Source of the DNA: Reticulitermes speratus
Taxonomy: Eukaryota > Arthropoda > Insecta > Blattodea > Rhinotermitidae
Reading direction: 5' to 3'
DNA: 64,000 nucleotides
Assembly: GCA_021186555.1 (NCBI GenBank)
Contig: JAJKFL010000014.1
Span: 34,158,033 to 34,222,032, forward strand
Part shown: positions 53,452-64,000 of the stretch, piece by piece
Numbering within the stretch: the first letter of the stretch is position 1
Layout: each line of letters begins with the position of its first letter
Position numbers and translations under genes: made by a program
The notes under the pieces: generated by a model
The model's database searches: none
What the model was told of the DNA's origin: nothing
Seen by the model: the letters and a program-made list of their open reading frames with translations, nothing else

Positions 53452-55408
53452 ATCCATAATAACACTTTCACATTTAATGTAATAACTCTGAACGTAAACG
53501 GTATACAAACAGGGAAACGTAAGCATATGCTAAATGACTATTCTATTCAACACGACATTGACATATTGCTCTTACAAGAAGTCACACATAACAAGTTTGA
53601 AGACATACACCATAGAAACATATACATCAACATTGGAACGGACAGGAGAGGCACTGCAATAATCACAAAGAACACATCACACTAACTGAAATACAATGCC
53701 TTTCTTCCGGTAGGGGTATTGCAGGAAGATGGCAGGATTTGTATATAGTTAACATATGCGCGCCATCCGGAACGAGCAAAAGGAAAGAAAGGGATGAGTT
53801 TTATATGTTGGAGTTGCCACACCTACTACAAAAGGCGTCTCAAGACTACATCATTGGCGGGGACTTTAATTGTGTACTACATCCAACGGACTGTACGGGT
53901 AACCCCACCACAAGCAAACCACTAGAAGCTTTAATAAAGCGGTGTTAACTCATAGACGCGTGGGACAGCACAAAGAATAAAACAGGCTACACACATTACA
54001 CAACACATGGAGCTTCACGTATCGACAGAATCTATATGTCCAAAACGGTGAACACACGCAAGATAAATACAAGTAACACGACAACAGCAGCAGCATTCAC
54101 AGATCATAATGCAGTAAAGTTACAACTGACAGGGCAACAGATAACACCTTATTGGAGAAAGAGCTCCTGGAAATTCAATAAGAAATTGTTACACTCAGAA
54201 GAGATATACGAAAGATTTAAACAATGGAAAGGATGGAGGAAGAAAAAGAAGTGGTACAGAGACATAGGACATTGGTGGGGAGCATGCGTGAAACCAGGTA
54301 TAGAAAGATTTTTTAAGGCTGCAGGCAGAGAAAAGGAGAGCGAACATAAACAGGAAGTGAACTTCTACTACTCATGTATTTATGAGCTACTTAAAAAAAC
54401 CCATAGATTACCCTGAATTACATACGAAATTCAAGTACTATAAAGAAAAAATAATACAACTATACGGATATCAATTACAACATATTCAGGCTGAGTTACG
54501 AGAAAACATGGTCATACCAGAAGAACAACTGACCTTATATCACATAATTAGTAGGAATAAGCGAAGACAGAAATGGCTAATAACAGGAATAATAGATGAT
54601 GAAGGAGTCAAATAAACAACACCGAAAAGTATTCGGAGAACCTTTTACTTAGAACTGAAAGCCAGGTTCGCCTCAATAGCAGTAACAGAAGATAGTATGA
54701 AAAAATATGCTCTATTATCACTCACACAATTAACGACGAGGAGAAAGAACACATGGAAAAAACTATCACGTATCAAGAACTTACCGTAGCTATAACACAA
54801 GCACCAAAACGAAAATCGCCTGACGAGGATGGTATTGCCGCAGAACTTTACGGCTGGGGTAAAGACATGATGTCCGAAGAAATGTTACAACCATACAATA
54901 ACTTCCTGCAATCAGGGACCATCCTAAGCTTACAGACGCGAGGCATAATAGTTTGCCTCCCGAAAAACAACGAAACGGCAAGGCCAAAGGATTATCGACA
55001 ACTAACCATGCTCAATGCAGACCACAAAATATATGCACGCATATTAGCCAACCGGTTAAAATCGACACTGAATGATGTTATACAAGACACACAATACAGC
55101 GCAGTGCCAGGACAGAACATCATCGACACAATGTCGACGATAAGAGATATAATAGCGGCAGGCAACGAAACACGAAGAGGTATTTCCCTGATGGTGTTAA
55201 ACTTCACACGGGCGTTTGACAACATTTCCCACACATACCTGCATCGACTCCTCGGAAAATACAACTATAGGGACAGAATAAAGAAGGCGATATTGTCAAT
55301 CTATACAAACGCACAATCACGAATAACAATAAATTAACATTACACAAGCGACATACCAATACAATGTTCTATAAGGCAAGGATGCCCATTAAGCTCAAAC
55401 CTATATGC
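53452..55408 (+). pseudogene. LINE ORF2, endonuclease and partial reverse transcriptase
   Basis: The endonuclease reads FNVITLNVNGIQTGKRK, IDILLLQEVT, then after a frameshift YIIGGDFNCVLHPTD and ASRIDRIYMS with AAFTDHNAV. The reverse transcriptase reads APKRKSPDEDGIAAELY, GIIVCLPKNNETARPKDY, LTMLNADHKIYARILANRLK, QYSAVPGQNIIDTMSTIRDI, LNFTRAFDNISH (first catalytic Asp) and SIRQGCPLSSNLYA at the break. The Y-A-D-D-type motif has been lost with the 3' end. Stops occur near 53683 and 53946 and frames change several times, so it is inactive. Confidence 0.8.
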
Positions 55409-55519
55409 GCATCCGCCATATTTGTTTACATATTACGTCACTTCCGGTCAGATCAATGACTTGGCCGCCATGTTTACTTACGTATGACGTCACTTCTGTG
55501 CCCAAAAGGCATTATATCT
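55409..55519. repeat. Border segment between LINE and satellite
   Basis: A short diverged tandem pair, 'ccgccatatttgtttacata' with 'ttacgtcacttccgg' and 'ccgccatgtttacttacgta' with 'tgacgtcacttctg'. It may be the end of the larger element that carries the satellite. Confidence 0.55.
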
Positions 55520-56335
55520 ACTAACGTCAGTAGATTTATGCAGGTTTAATTGCCAATAATCTTTATTACCTAAACTTAAAACCAAAAAAATGAAATCAAA
55601 TATAAAAAAAAACTACTAGACAGTCTTGTGTCGTACCATTAACCTAATCTTATAACCACAATAATGTTGTTTACTGTTAAAGTAAGAATTGTTTCAATTC
55701 AGCGTTTTACAAGCTCAAAACTCGTAAAAATTTCAAATGTGTTCTCTCGGAACTTCAATGTCTGAGAACTAAAATTATAGTACAAATAACTTCTCCTACA
55801 GTCAATTTGAGTTTCTGAATGTATTATTCCTCTTGTAATGATACTAAAGTACGTCTAAGTTGTATTTCACTTTTCACATTACTCAACATATGAAACATAA
55901 TATTTTTACTCTTAACGTCAGTAGACTTAGTGCTGGTTTAATAGTAAAAAATAGTTCTTACCTAAACTTAAAACGAAAATAATAACATTAGATATAATCA
56001 AAACTATTAGACTGTCTGGTATCGTAACATTAACCGAAACTTATACCCACAGTAATGTTGTTTAATGTTAAAGTAAGAGTTGTTTCAATTCAGAGTTTTA
56101 CGAGCTCAAAAAGCTTAAAAATTTCAAATGAGTTTTCTCTGATCGTCTATGTCAAAGAGCTGAAATTTTAGAAACCATGACATTTCCTACAATCAATTTG
56201 AGCTCCGGAATGTATTATTACTCTTGTCATGATACTTAATTACGTCAAAGTTATATTTCACTTTTTCTGATTACTCAACATATGAGACATAATAATTTGA
56301 CTCGGTAACGTCAGTAGATTTAGTGCAGGTTTAAA
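55520..56335 (-). repeat. Satellite units in inverted orientation
   Basis: About two units (starting near 55520 and 55910) match the reverse complement of the 355-bp unit further right: 'aagagttgtttcaatt'-type, 'aaaaatttcaaatg(t/a)gtt', 'attactcaacatatgaaaca' and 'aacgtcagtagatttag'. They are about 390 bp each and more diverged. Orientation flips near 56335 through GTCAGTAGA...TCTACTGAC. Confidence 0.8.
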
Positions 56336-59300
56336 GCTACATCAATTCTACTGACGTTACGAGTAAAAATCTTATGTCTCTTATGTTGAGTAATCAGAAA
56401 GAGTGAAATAAAACTATGGCGTTCTTTAGTATTTTGAAGATTGCAATAATGGATTTGTGTACTAAAATTTAGTTCTTAGACATTGATTTTCCGAGAAAAC
56501 ACATTTGAAATATTTAAGCGTTTTCAGCTTCTAAAACGTTGAATTGAAACAATTCTATCTTTAACCGTTAACAAGATTATTGTTTGTATAAATTTAGGGA
56601 AAGGTAAAACCCCAGTCTGTCTAATAGTTTTCTATACATATGATGTCCTTCCTTTGGTTTAAGTTGAATTAAAAACGATATTTACTGATTAAAGCTAAAT
56701 CAATTTAACTGACGTTACGAGTAAAAATATTGTCTCATATGTTGAGTAATCAGATAGAGTGAAATACAAGTCTGGAGTTCTTTAGTATCTTGACAATAGG
56801 AATAATCGATATGTGTACTAAAATTTAGTTCTTAGACATTGACGTTCCGAGAAAACACATTTGAAATTTTTAAGAGTTTTCAGGTTCTAAATCGCTGAAT
56901 TTAAACAATTTTAACTTTAACCGTAAACAAGATTATTGTTTGTATAAATTTAGGGAAAGGTAAAACCCCAGTCTGTCTAATAGTTTCGTTTACATATGAT
57001 GTCATTTCATTGGTTTAAGTTGAAGTAAAAACGAACTTTGCTGATTAACGCTACATCAATTCTACTGACGTTACGAGTAAAAATTTTGTCTCATATGTTG
57101 AGTAATCAGAAAAAGTGCAATACAACTATGGCGTTCTTTAGTATTTTGACGAAAGGAATAATGGATTTGCGATCTAAAATTTAGTTCTTAGACTTTGACG
57201 TTCCTAGAAAACACATTTGAAATTCTTAAGCGTTTTCAGCATCTAAAACGCTGAATTGAAACAATTCTATCTTTAACCGTTAACAAGGTTATTGTTTGTA
57301 TAAATTTAGGGAAAGGTAAAACCCCAGTCTGTCTAATAGTTTTGTATACATATGATGTAATTTCTTTGGTTTAAGTTGAAGTAAAATCGAACTTTACTGA
57401 TTAACGCTACATCAATTCTACTGACGATACGAGTAAAAATTTTATGTCTCATATGTTGAGTAATCAGAAAGAGTGAAATACAACTATGGCGTTCTTTAGT
57501 ATCTTGACAATAGGAAAAATCGATATGTGTACTAAAATTTAGTTCTTAGACATTGACGTTCCGAGAAAACGCATTTGAAATTGTTAAGCGTTTTCAGCTT
57601 CTAAAAGGCTGAATTTAAAAAATTCTAACTTTAACCGTAAACAAGATTATAGTTTGTATAAATTTAGGGAAAGGTAAAACCCCAGTCTGTCTAATAATTT
57701 TGAATACATATGATGTCATTTCTTTGGTTTAAGTTGAAGTAAAAAACGAACTTTACTGATTAACGCTACATCAATTCTACTGACGGTACGAATACAAATT
57801 TTGTCTCATATGTTGAGTAATCAGAAAGAATAAATACAACTATGGCGTTCTTTATTATTTTGAGAATAGGAATAATGCATTTGTGTACTAAAATTAATTT
57901 CTTAGACATTGACGTTCCGAGAAAACACATTTGAAATTTTTAAGCGTTTTCAGCTTCTAAAATGCTGAATTGAAACAATTCTATCTTTAACCGTTAACAA
58001 GATTATTTTTTGTATAAATTTAGGGAAAGGTAAAACCCCAGTCTGTCTAATAGTTTTGTATACATATGATGTCATTTCTTTGGTTTAAGTTGAAGTAAAA
58101 ACGAACTAAATTGATTAACGCTACATCAATTCTACTGACGTTACGAGCAAAAACTTTATGTTTCATATATTGAGTAATCAGAAAGAGTGAAATACAACTA
58201 TGGTGTTCTTTAGTATCTTGCCTATAGGAATAATCGATATGTGTACTAAAATTTAGTTCCTAGACATTTACGTTCCGAGAAAACACATTTGAAATTTTTA
58301 AGCGTTTTCAGCTTCTAAAACGCTGTATTTAAACAATTCTAACTTTAACCGTTAACAAGATTATTGTTTGTATAAATTTAGGGAGATGTAAAACCCCAGT
58401 CTGTCTAATAGTTTTGTACATATGATGTCATTCCTTTGGTTTAAGTTGAAGTAAAAACGAACTTTGCTGATTAAAGCTACATCAATATCTACCTCCGTTA
58501 CGAGTAAAAATATTGTCTCATATGTTGAGGAATCATGAAAGAGTGAAATACAACTATGGCGTTCTTTAGTATCTTGACAATAGGAATAATGGATATGTAC
58601 TAAAATTTAGTTCTTAACATAGACGTTTCCGAGAAAACACATTTGAAATTTTAAGCGTTTTCAGCTTCTAAAACGTGAATTAAACAATTCTAACTTTAAC
58701 CGTAAACAAGATTATTGTTTGTATAAATTTAGGGAAAGGTAAAACCCAGTCTGTCTAATAGTTTTTGTTTACATATGATGTCATTTCTTGTTTAAGTTGA
58801 AGTAAAAACGAACTTTGCTGATTAAAGCTACATCAATATCTACACCGTTACGAGTAAAAATATTTGTCTCATATGTTGAGGAATCAGAAAGAGTGAAATA
58901 CAACTTGGCGTTCTTAGTATCTTGACAATAGGAATAATGATATGTACTAAAATTTAGTTCTTAGACATAGACGTTCCGAGAAAACACATTTGAAATTTTA
59001 AGCGTTTTCAGCTTCCAAAACGTGAATTGAAACAATTCTAACTTTAACCGTAAACAAGATTATTGTTTGTATAAATTTAGGAAAGGTAAAACCCGAGTCT
59101 GTCTAATAGTTTTGTTTACATATGATGTCATTTCATTGGTTTAAGTTGAAGTAAAAACGAACTTTGCTGATTAAAGCTACATAATATCTACCCCGTTACG
59201 AGTAAAAATATTGTGTCTCATATGTTGAGAATCAGAAAGAGTGAAATACAACTATTGGCGTTCTTTAGTATCTTGACAATAGGAATAATGGTTTAGTGAC

Positions 59301-62300
59301 TAAAATTTAGTTCTTAGACATAGACGTTCCGAGAAAACACATTTGAAATTTTTAAGCGTTTTCAGCTTCTAAAACGCTGAATTGAAACAATTCTATCTTT
59401 AACCGTAAACAAGATTATTGTTTGTATAAATTTAGGGAAAGGTAAAACCCGAGTCTGTCTAATAGTTTTTGTTACATATGATGTCATTTCTTTGGTTTAA
59501 GTTGAAGTAAAAACGAACTTTGCTGATTAAAGCTACATCAATATCTACCCCGTTACGAGTAAAAATTTGTGTCTCATATGTTGAGGAATCAGAAAGAGTG
59601 AAATACAACTATGGCGTTCTTTATTATCTTGACAATAGGAATAATGGATTAGTGTACTAAAATTTAGTTCTTAGACATAGACGTTCCGAGAAAACACATT
59701 TGAAATTTTTAAGCGTTTTCAGCTTCCAAAACGTTGAATTGAAACAATTCTAACTTTAACCGTAAACAAGATTTATTGTTTGTATAAATTTAGGGAAAGG
59801 TAAAACCCGAGTCTGTCTAATAGTTTTGTTTACATATGATGTCATTTCTTAGGTTTAAGTTGAAGTAAAAACGAACTTTGCTGAATAAAGCTACATCAAT
59901 ATCTACCCCTTACGAGTAAAAATATGTGTCTCATATGTTGAGGAATCAGAAAGAGTGAAAATACAACTATGGCGTTCTTTAGTATCTTGACAATAGGAAT
60001 AATGATAGTGTATCTAAAATTTAGTTCTTAACATTGACGTTCCGAGAAAACACATTTGAAATTTTTAAGCGTTTTCAGCTTCTAAAACGCTGAATTAAAC
60101 AATTCTAACTTTAACCGTAAACAAGATTATTGTTTGTATAAATTTAGGGAAAGGTAAAACCCAGTCTGTCTAATAGTTTGTTTACATATGATGTCATTTC
60201 ATTGGTTTAAGTTGAAGTAAAAACGAACTTTGCTAGATTAAAGCTACATCAATATCTACCCCCGTTACGAGTAAAAATATTGTCTCATATGTTGAGTAAT
60301 CAGAAAGAGTGAAATACAACTATGGCGTATTTAGTATACTTGACAATAGGAATAATGATATGTGAATCAAAATTTAGTTCTTAGACATAGACGTTCCGAG
60401 AAAACACATTTGAAATTTTTAAGCGTTTTCAGCTTCCAAAACGTGAATTTAAACAATTCTAACTTTAAACCGTAAACAAGATTATTTGTTTGTATAAATT
60501 TAGGGAAAGGTAAAACCCCGAGTCTGTCTAATAGTTTTGTTTACATATGATGTCATTTCTTTGGTTTAAGTTGAAGTAAAAACGAACTTTGCTGATTAAA
60601 GCTACATCAATATCTACCCTACGTTACGAGTAAAAATATTGTGTCTCATATGTTGAGGAATCAGAAAGAGTGAAATACAACTATGGTTCTTTAGTATCTT
60701 GACAATAGGAATAATGGATAGTGTACTAAAATTTAGTTCTTAGACATAGACGTTCCGAGAAAACACATTTGAAATTTTTAAGCGTTTTCAGCTTCCAAAA
60801 CGTTGAATTGAAACAATTCTAACTTTAACCGTAAACAAGATTATTGTTTGTATAAATTTAGGGAAAGGTAAAACCCGAGTCTGTCTAATAGTTTTGTTTA
60901 CATATGATGTCATTTCTTTGGTTTAAGTTGAAGTAAAAACGAACTTTGCTGATTAAAGCTACATAATATCTACCCCCGTTACGAGTAAAAATATTGTGTC
61001 TATATGTTGAGGAATCAGAAAGAGTGAAATACAACTATGGCTTTCTTTAGTATCTTGACAATAGGAATGAATGGATACGTCTACTAAAATTTAGTTCTTA
61101 GACATAGACGTTCCGAGAAAACACATTTGAAATTTTTAAGCGTTTTCAGCTCAAAACGTGAATTGAAACAATTCTAACTTTTACCGTAAACAAGATTATT
61201 GTTTGTATAAATTTAGGGAAAGGTAAAACCCGAGCCCTGTCTAATGGTTTTGTTTACATATGATGTCATTTTTGGTTTAAGTTGAAGTAAAAACGAACTT
61301 TGCTGATTAAAGCTACATAATATCTACCCCCCTTACGGTAAAAATTTGTGTCTCATATGTTGAGGAATCAGAAAGAGTGAAATACAACTATGGGTTCTTT
61401 AGTATCTAGACATAGGAATAATGGATACTTGTAATAAAATTTAGTTCTTAGACATAGACGTTCCGAGAAAACAATTTGAAATATTTAAGCGTTTTCAGCT
61501 TCCAAAACGTTGAATTGAAACAATTCTAACTTTAACCGTAAACAAGATTATTGTTTGTATAAATTTAGGGAAAGGTAAACCCGAGTCTGTCTAATAGTTT
61601 TGTTTACATATGATGTCATTTCTTTGGTTTAAGGTTGAAGTAAAAACGAACTTTGCTGATTAAAGCTACACAATATCTACCCCTCTTACGAGTAAAAATA
61701 TTGTGTCTCATATGTTGAGGAATCTGAAAGAGTGAAATACAACTATGGGGTTCTTTAGTATCTTGACAATAGGAATAATGGATACGTGTACCAAAATTTA
61801 GTTCTTAGCCATAGACGTTCCGAGAAAACACATTTGAAATTTTTAAGCGTTTTCAGCTTCGAAAACGTGAGTTGAAACAATTCTAACTTTAACCGTAAAC
61901 AAGATTATTGTTTGTATAAATTTAGGGAAAGGTAAAACCCGAGTCCTGTCTAATAGTTTTGTTTACATATGATGTCATTCTTTGTTTAAGTTGAAGCAAA
62001 AACGAACTTTGCTAATTAAAGCTACACAATATCTAACCCCGTTACGAGTAAAAATATGTGTCTCATATGCTGAGGAATAGGAAGAGTGAAATTCAACTAT
62101 GTCGTTATTTAGTATCTTGACAATAGGAATAATGTATAGGTGTACTAAAATTTAGTTCTTAGACATAGACGTTCCGAGAAAACACATTTGAAATTTTTAA
62201 GTGTTTTCAGCTTCCAAAACGATTGAATTGAACAATTCTAACTTTAACCGTAAACAAGATTATTGTTTGTATAAATTTAGGGAAAGGTAAAACCCGAGTC

Positions 62301-64000
62301 CTGTCTAATAGTTTTGTTTACATATGATGTCATTTCATTGGTTTAAGTTGAAGTAAAAACGAACTTTGCTGATTAAAGCAACATAATATCTACCCCCCTT
62401 ACGAGTAAAAATATTGTGTCTCATATGTTAGGAATCAGAAAGAGTGAAATAAAACTATGGCGTTCTTTAGTATCTTGACAATAGGAATAATGGATACGTG
62501 TACTAAAATTTAGTTCTTAGAATAGACGTTCCGAGAAAACACATTTGAAATTTTTAAGCGTTTTCAGCTTCCAAAACGTTGAATTGTAAACAATTCTAAA
62601 CTTTAACCGTAAACAAGATTATTGTTTGTATAAATTTAGGGAAAGGTAAAACCCGAGTCTGTCTAATAGTTTTGTTTACATATGATGTCATTTCATTGGT
62701 TTAAGTTGAAGTAAAAACGAACTTTGCTGATTAAAGCTACATAATATCACACCCCTTACGAGTAAAAATATTGTGTCTCATATGTTAGGAATCTGAAAGA
62801 GTGAAATACAACTATGGGTTCTTTAGTATCTTGACAATAGGAATAATGGATACGTGTACAAAATTTAGTTCTTAGACAAGACGTTCCGAGAAAACACATT
62901 TGAAATTTTTAAGCGTTTTCAGCTTCCAAAACCTTGAATTGAAACAATTCTAACTTTAACCGTAAACAAGATTATTGTTTGTATAAATTTAGGGAAAGGT
63001 AAAACCCGAGTCTTCTAATAGTTTTGTTACATATGATGTCAATTTCTTGGTTTAAGTTGAAGTAAAAACGAACTTTGCTGATTAAAGATACATAATATCT
63101 ACCCCCCTTACGAGTAAAAATATTGTGTCTCATATGTTGAGGAATCTGAAAGAGTGAAATACAACTATGGGATTCTTTAGTATCTTGACAGTAGGAATAA
63201 TGGATACGTGTACTAAAATTTAGTTCTTAAACATAGACGTTCCGAGAAAACACATTTGAAATTTTAAGCGTTTTTGCTTCCAAAACGTTGAAATGAAACA
63301 ATTCTAACTTTAACCGTAAACAAGATTATTGTTTGTATAAATTTAGGGAAAGGTAAAACCCGAGCCTGTCTAATAGTTTGTCTACATATGATGTCATTTC
63401 TTTGGTTTAATTTTTAGTAAAAACGAACTTTGCTGATTAAAGCTACATAATATCTACCCCCCTTTCGAGTAAAAATATTGTGTCTCATATGTTTAGGAAT
63501 CTGAAAGAGTGAAATACAACTATGGCGTTCTTTAGTATCTTGACAATAGGAATAATGGATACGTGTACTAAAATTAGTTCTTAGACTTAGAAGTTCCGAG
63601 AAAACACATTTGAAATTTTTAAGCGTTTTCAGCTTTCAAAACGTTGAATTGAAACAATTTTTACTTTAACCGTAAACAAGATTATTGTTTGTATAAATTT
63701 AGGGAAAGGTAAAACCCGAGCCTGTCTAATAGTTTTGTTTACATATGATGTCATTTCTTGGTTTAAGTTGAAGTAAAAACGAACTTTGCTGATTAAAGCT
63801 ACATAATATCACCCCCGTTACGAGTAAAAATATTGTGTCTCATATGTTGAGGAATCAGAAAGAGTGAAATAAAACTATGGCGTTCTTTAGTATCTTGACA
63901 ATAGGAATAATGGATATGTACTAAAATTTAGTTCTTAGACATAGACGTTCCGAGAAAACACATTTGAAATTTTTAAGCGTTTTCAGCTTCCAAAACGATG
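56336..64000 (+). repeat. 355-bp satellite array, about 21.5 units, open at the window end
   Basis: Unit starts ('gctacatcaat' or 'gctacataatat') fall near 56336, 56691, 57048, 57406, 57765, 58118, 58478, 58828, 59178, 59532, 59890, 60243, 60602, 60958, 61310, 61667, 62024, 62378, 62737, 63087, 63444 and 63798. Each unit has 'gtctcatatgttgag', 'gttccgagaaaacacatttg', 'taagcgttttcagctt', 'caagattattgtttgtataa', 'atttagggaaaggtaaaacc' and 'acatatgatgtcattt'. Units 1-6 read 'tctactgacgttacgag' and 'ccccagtctgtc'. From about unit 8 on they read 'tctaccc..gttacgag' and mostly 'cccgagtctgtc'. There is no coding capacity. Confidence 0.95.

Larger units (their letters stand above)
52101..55408 (+). 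mobile_element. Tx1/L1-type LINE, 3'-truncated by the satellite
   Basis: Starts directly at the broken SINE B box with about 115 bp of untranslated leader, then ORF1 and ORF2. It ends abruptly within the reverse transcriptase at about 55408, where 'catccgccatatttgtttac' of the satellite-bearing sequence begins. The missing 3' part may lie beyond the satellite, outside the window. The class is inferred from ORF2 motifs resembling L1/Tx1 rather than RTE or CR1. Confidence 0.7.

Noticed and set aside
56336..64000. Regular repeats as a CRISPR-like array
   Set aside because: Units of 355 bp are alike along their whole length with no unique spacers, and the setting is eukaryotic.

Overview
The window looks like one piece of a large, repeat-rich insect genome. 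The protein-coding signal is split into short exons with GT/AG borders, and most of the rest is transposon and retroposon debris. The styles of the RTE-like LINE and of the two tRNA-derived SINE families recall cockroach sequences (Blattodea, for example Periplaneta). That placement is an inference from memory of these repeat families, not something the window proves. There are no bacterial operons, rRNA genes or CRISPR arrays.

One host gene appears complete: an arylsulfatase B-like lysosomal or secreted sulfatase on the + strand, in seven exons from 30857 to 50867. The exons join in phase into 541 codons with a signal peptide, the C-T-P-T-R formylglycine site, the metal and active-site residues and a normal C-terminus. 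Its introns hold a decayed pogo-like transposase (intron 1), a minisatellite grown from the end of exon 2, a 2.25 kb insertion and an RTE-like LINE (intron 2), microsatellites (intron 4) and a fold-back element with hammerhead-ribozyme-like motifs (intron 6).

A second host-derived locus, 3906-10067, is a dead copy of a TRPA channel of the painless/pyrexia type (ankyrin repeats, membrane segments, coiled coil). It carries several stops and frameshifts and is split by a pogo-like DNA transposon that itself contains a hAT-like MITE.

The left 30 kb is otherwise a mobile-element collection: nested palindromes at 10.7-12.0 kb, a Penelope-like element (minus) with a hammerhead-like relic, a Helentron-like deletion derivative with 23-bp inverted repeats, SINEs (one with a 14-bp target duplication), a mariner-like element, and a 2.4 kb element with CACTG ends around an intact ORF of about 543 codons. 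A 45-bp tandem repeat with open frame is split by another mariner-like element, and a 1.25 kb fold-back element follows.

The right end, from 52.0 kb, is a Tx1/L1-like LINE joined to the B box of a truncated tRNA-like SINE. It is broken off inside its reverse transcriptase by a satellite of about 355 bp per unit. The satellite starts with about two inverted units, turns head-to-head near 56335, and runs as some 21.5 direct units off the window end.
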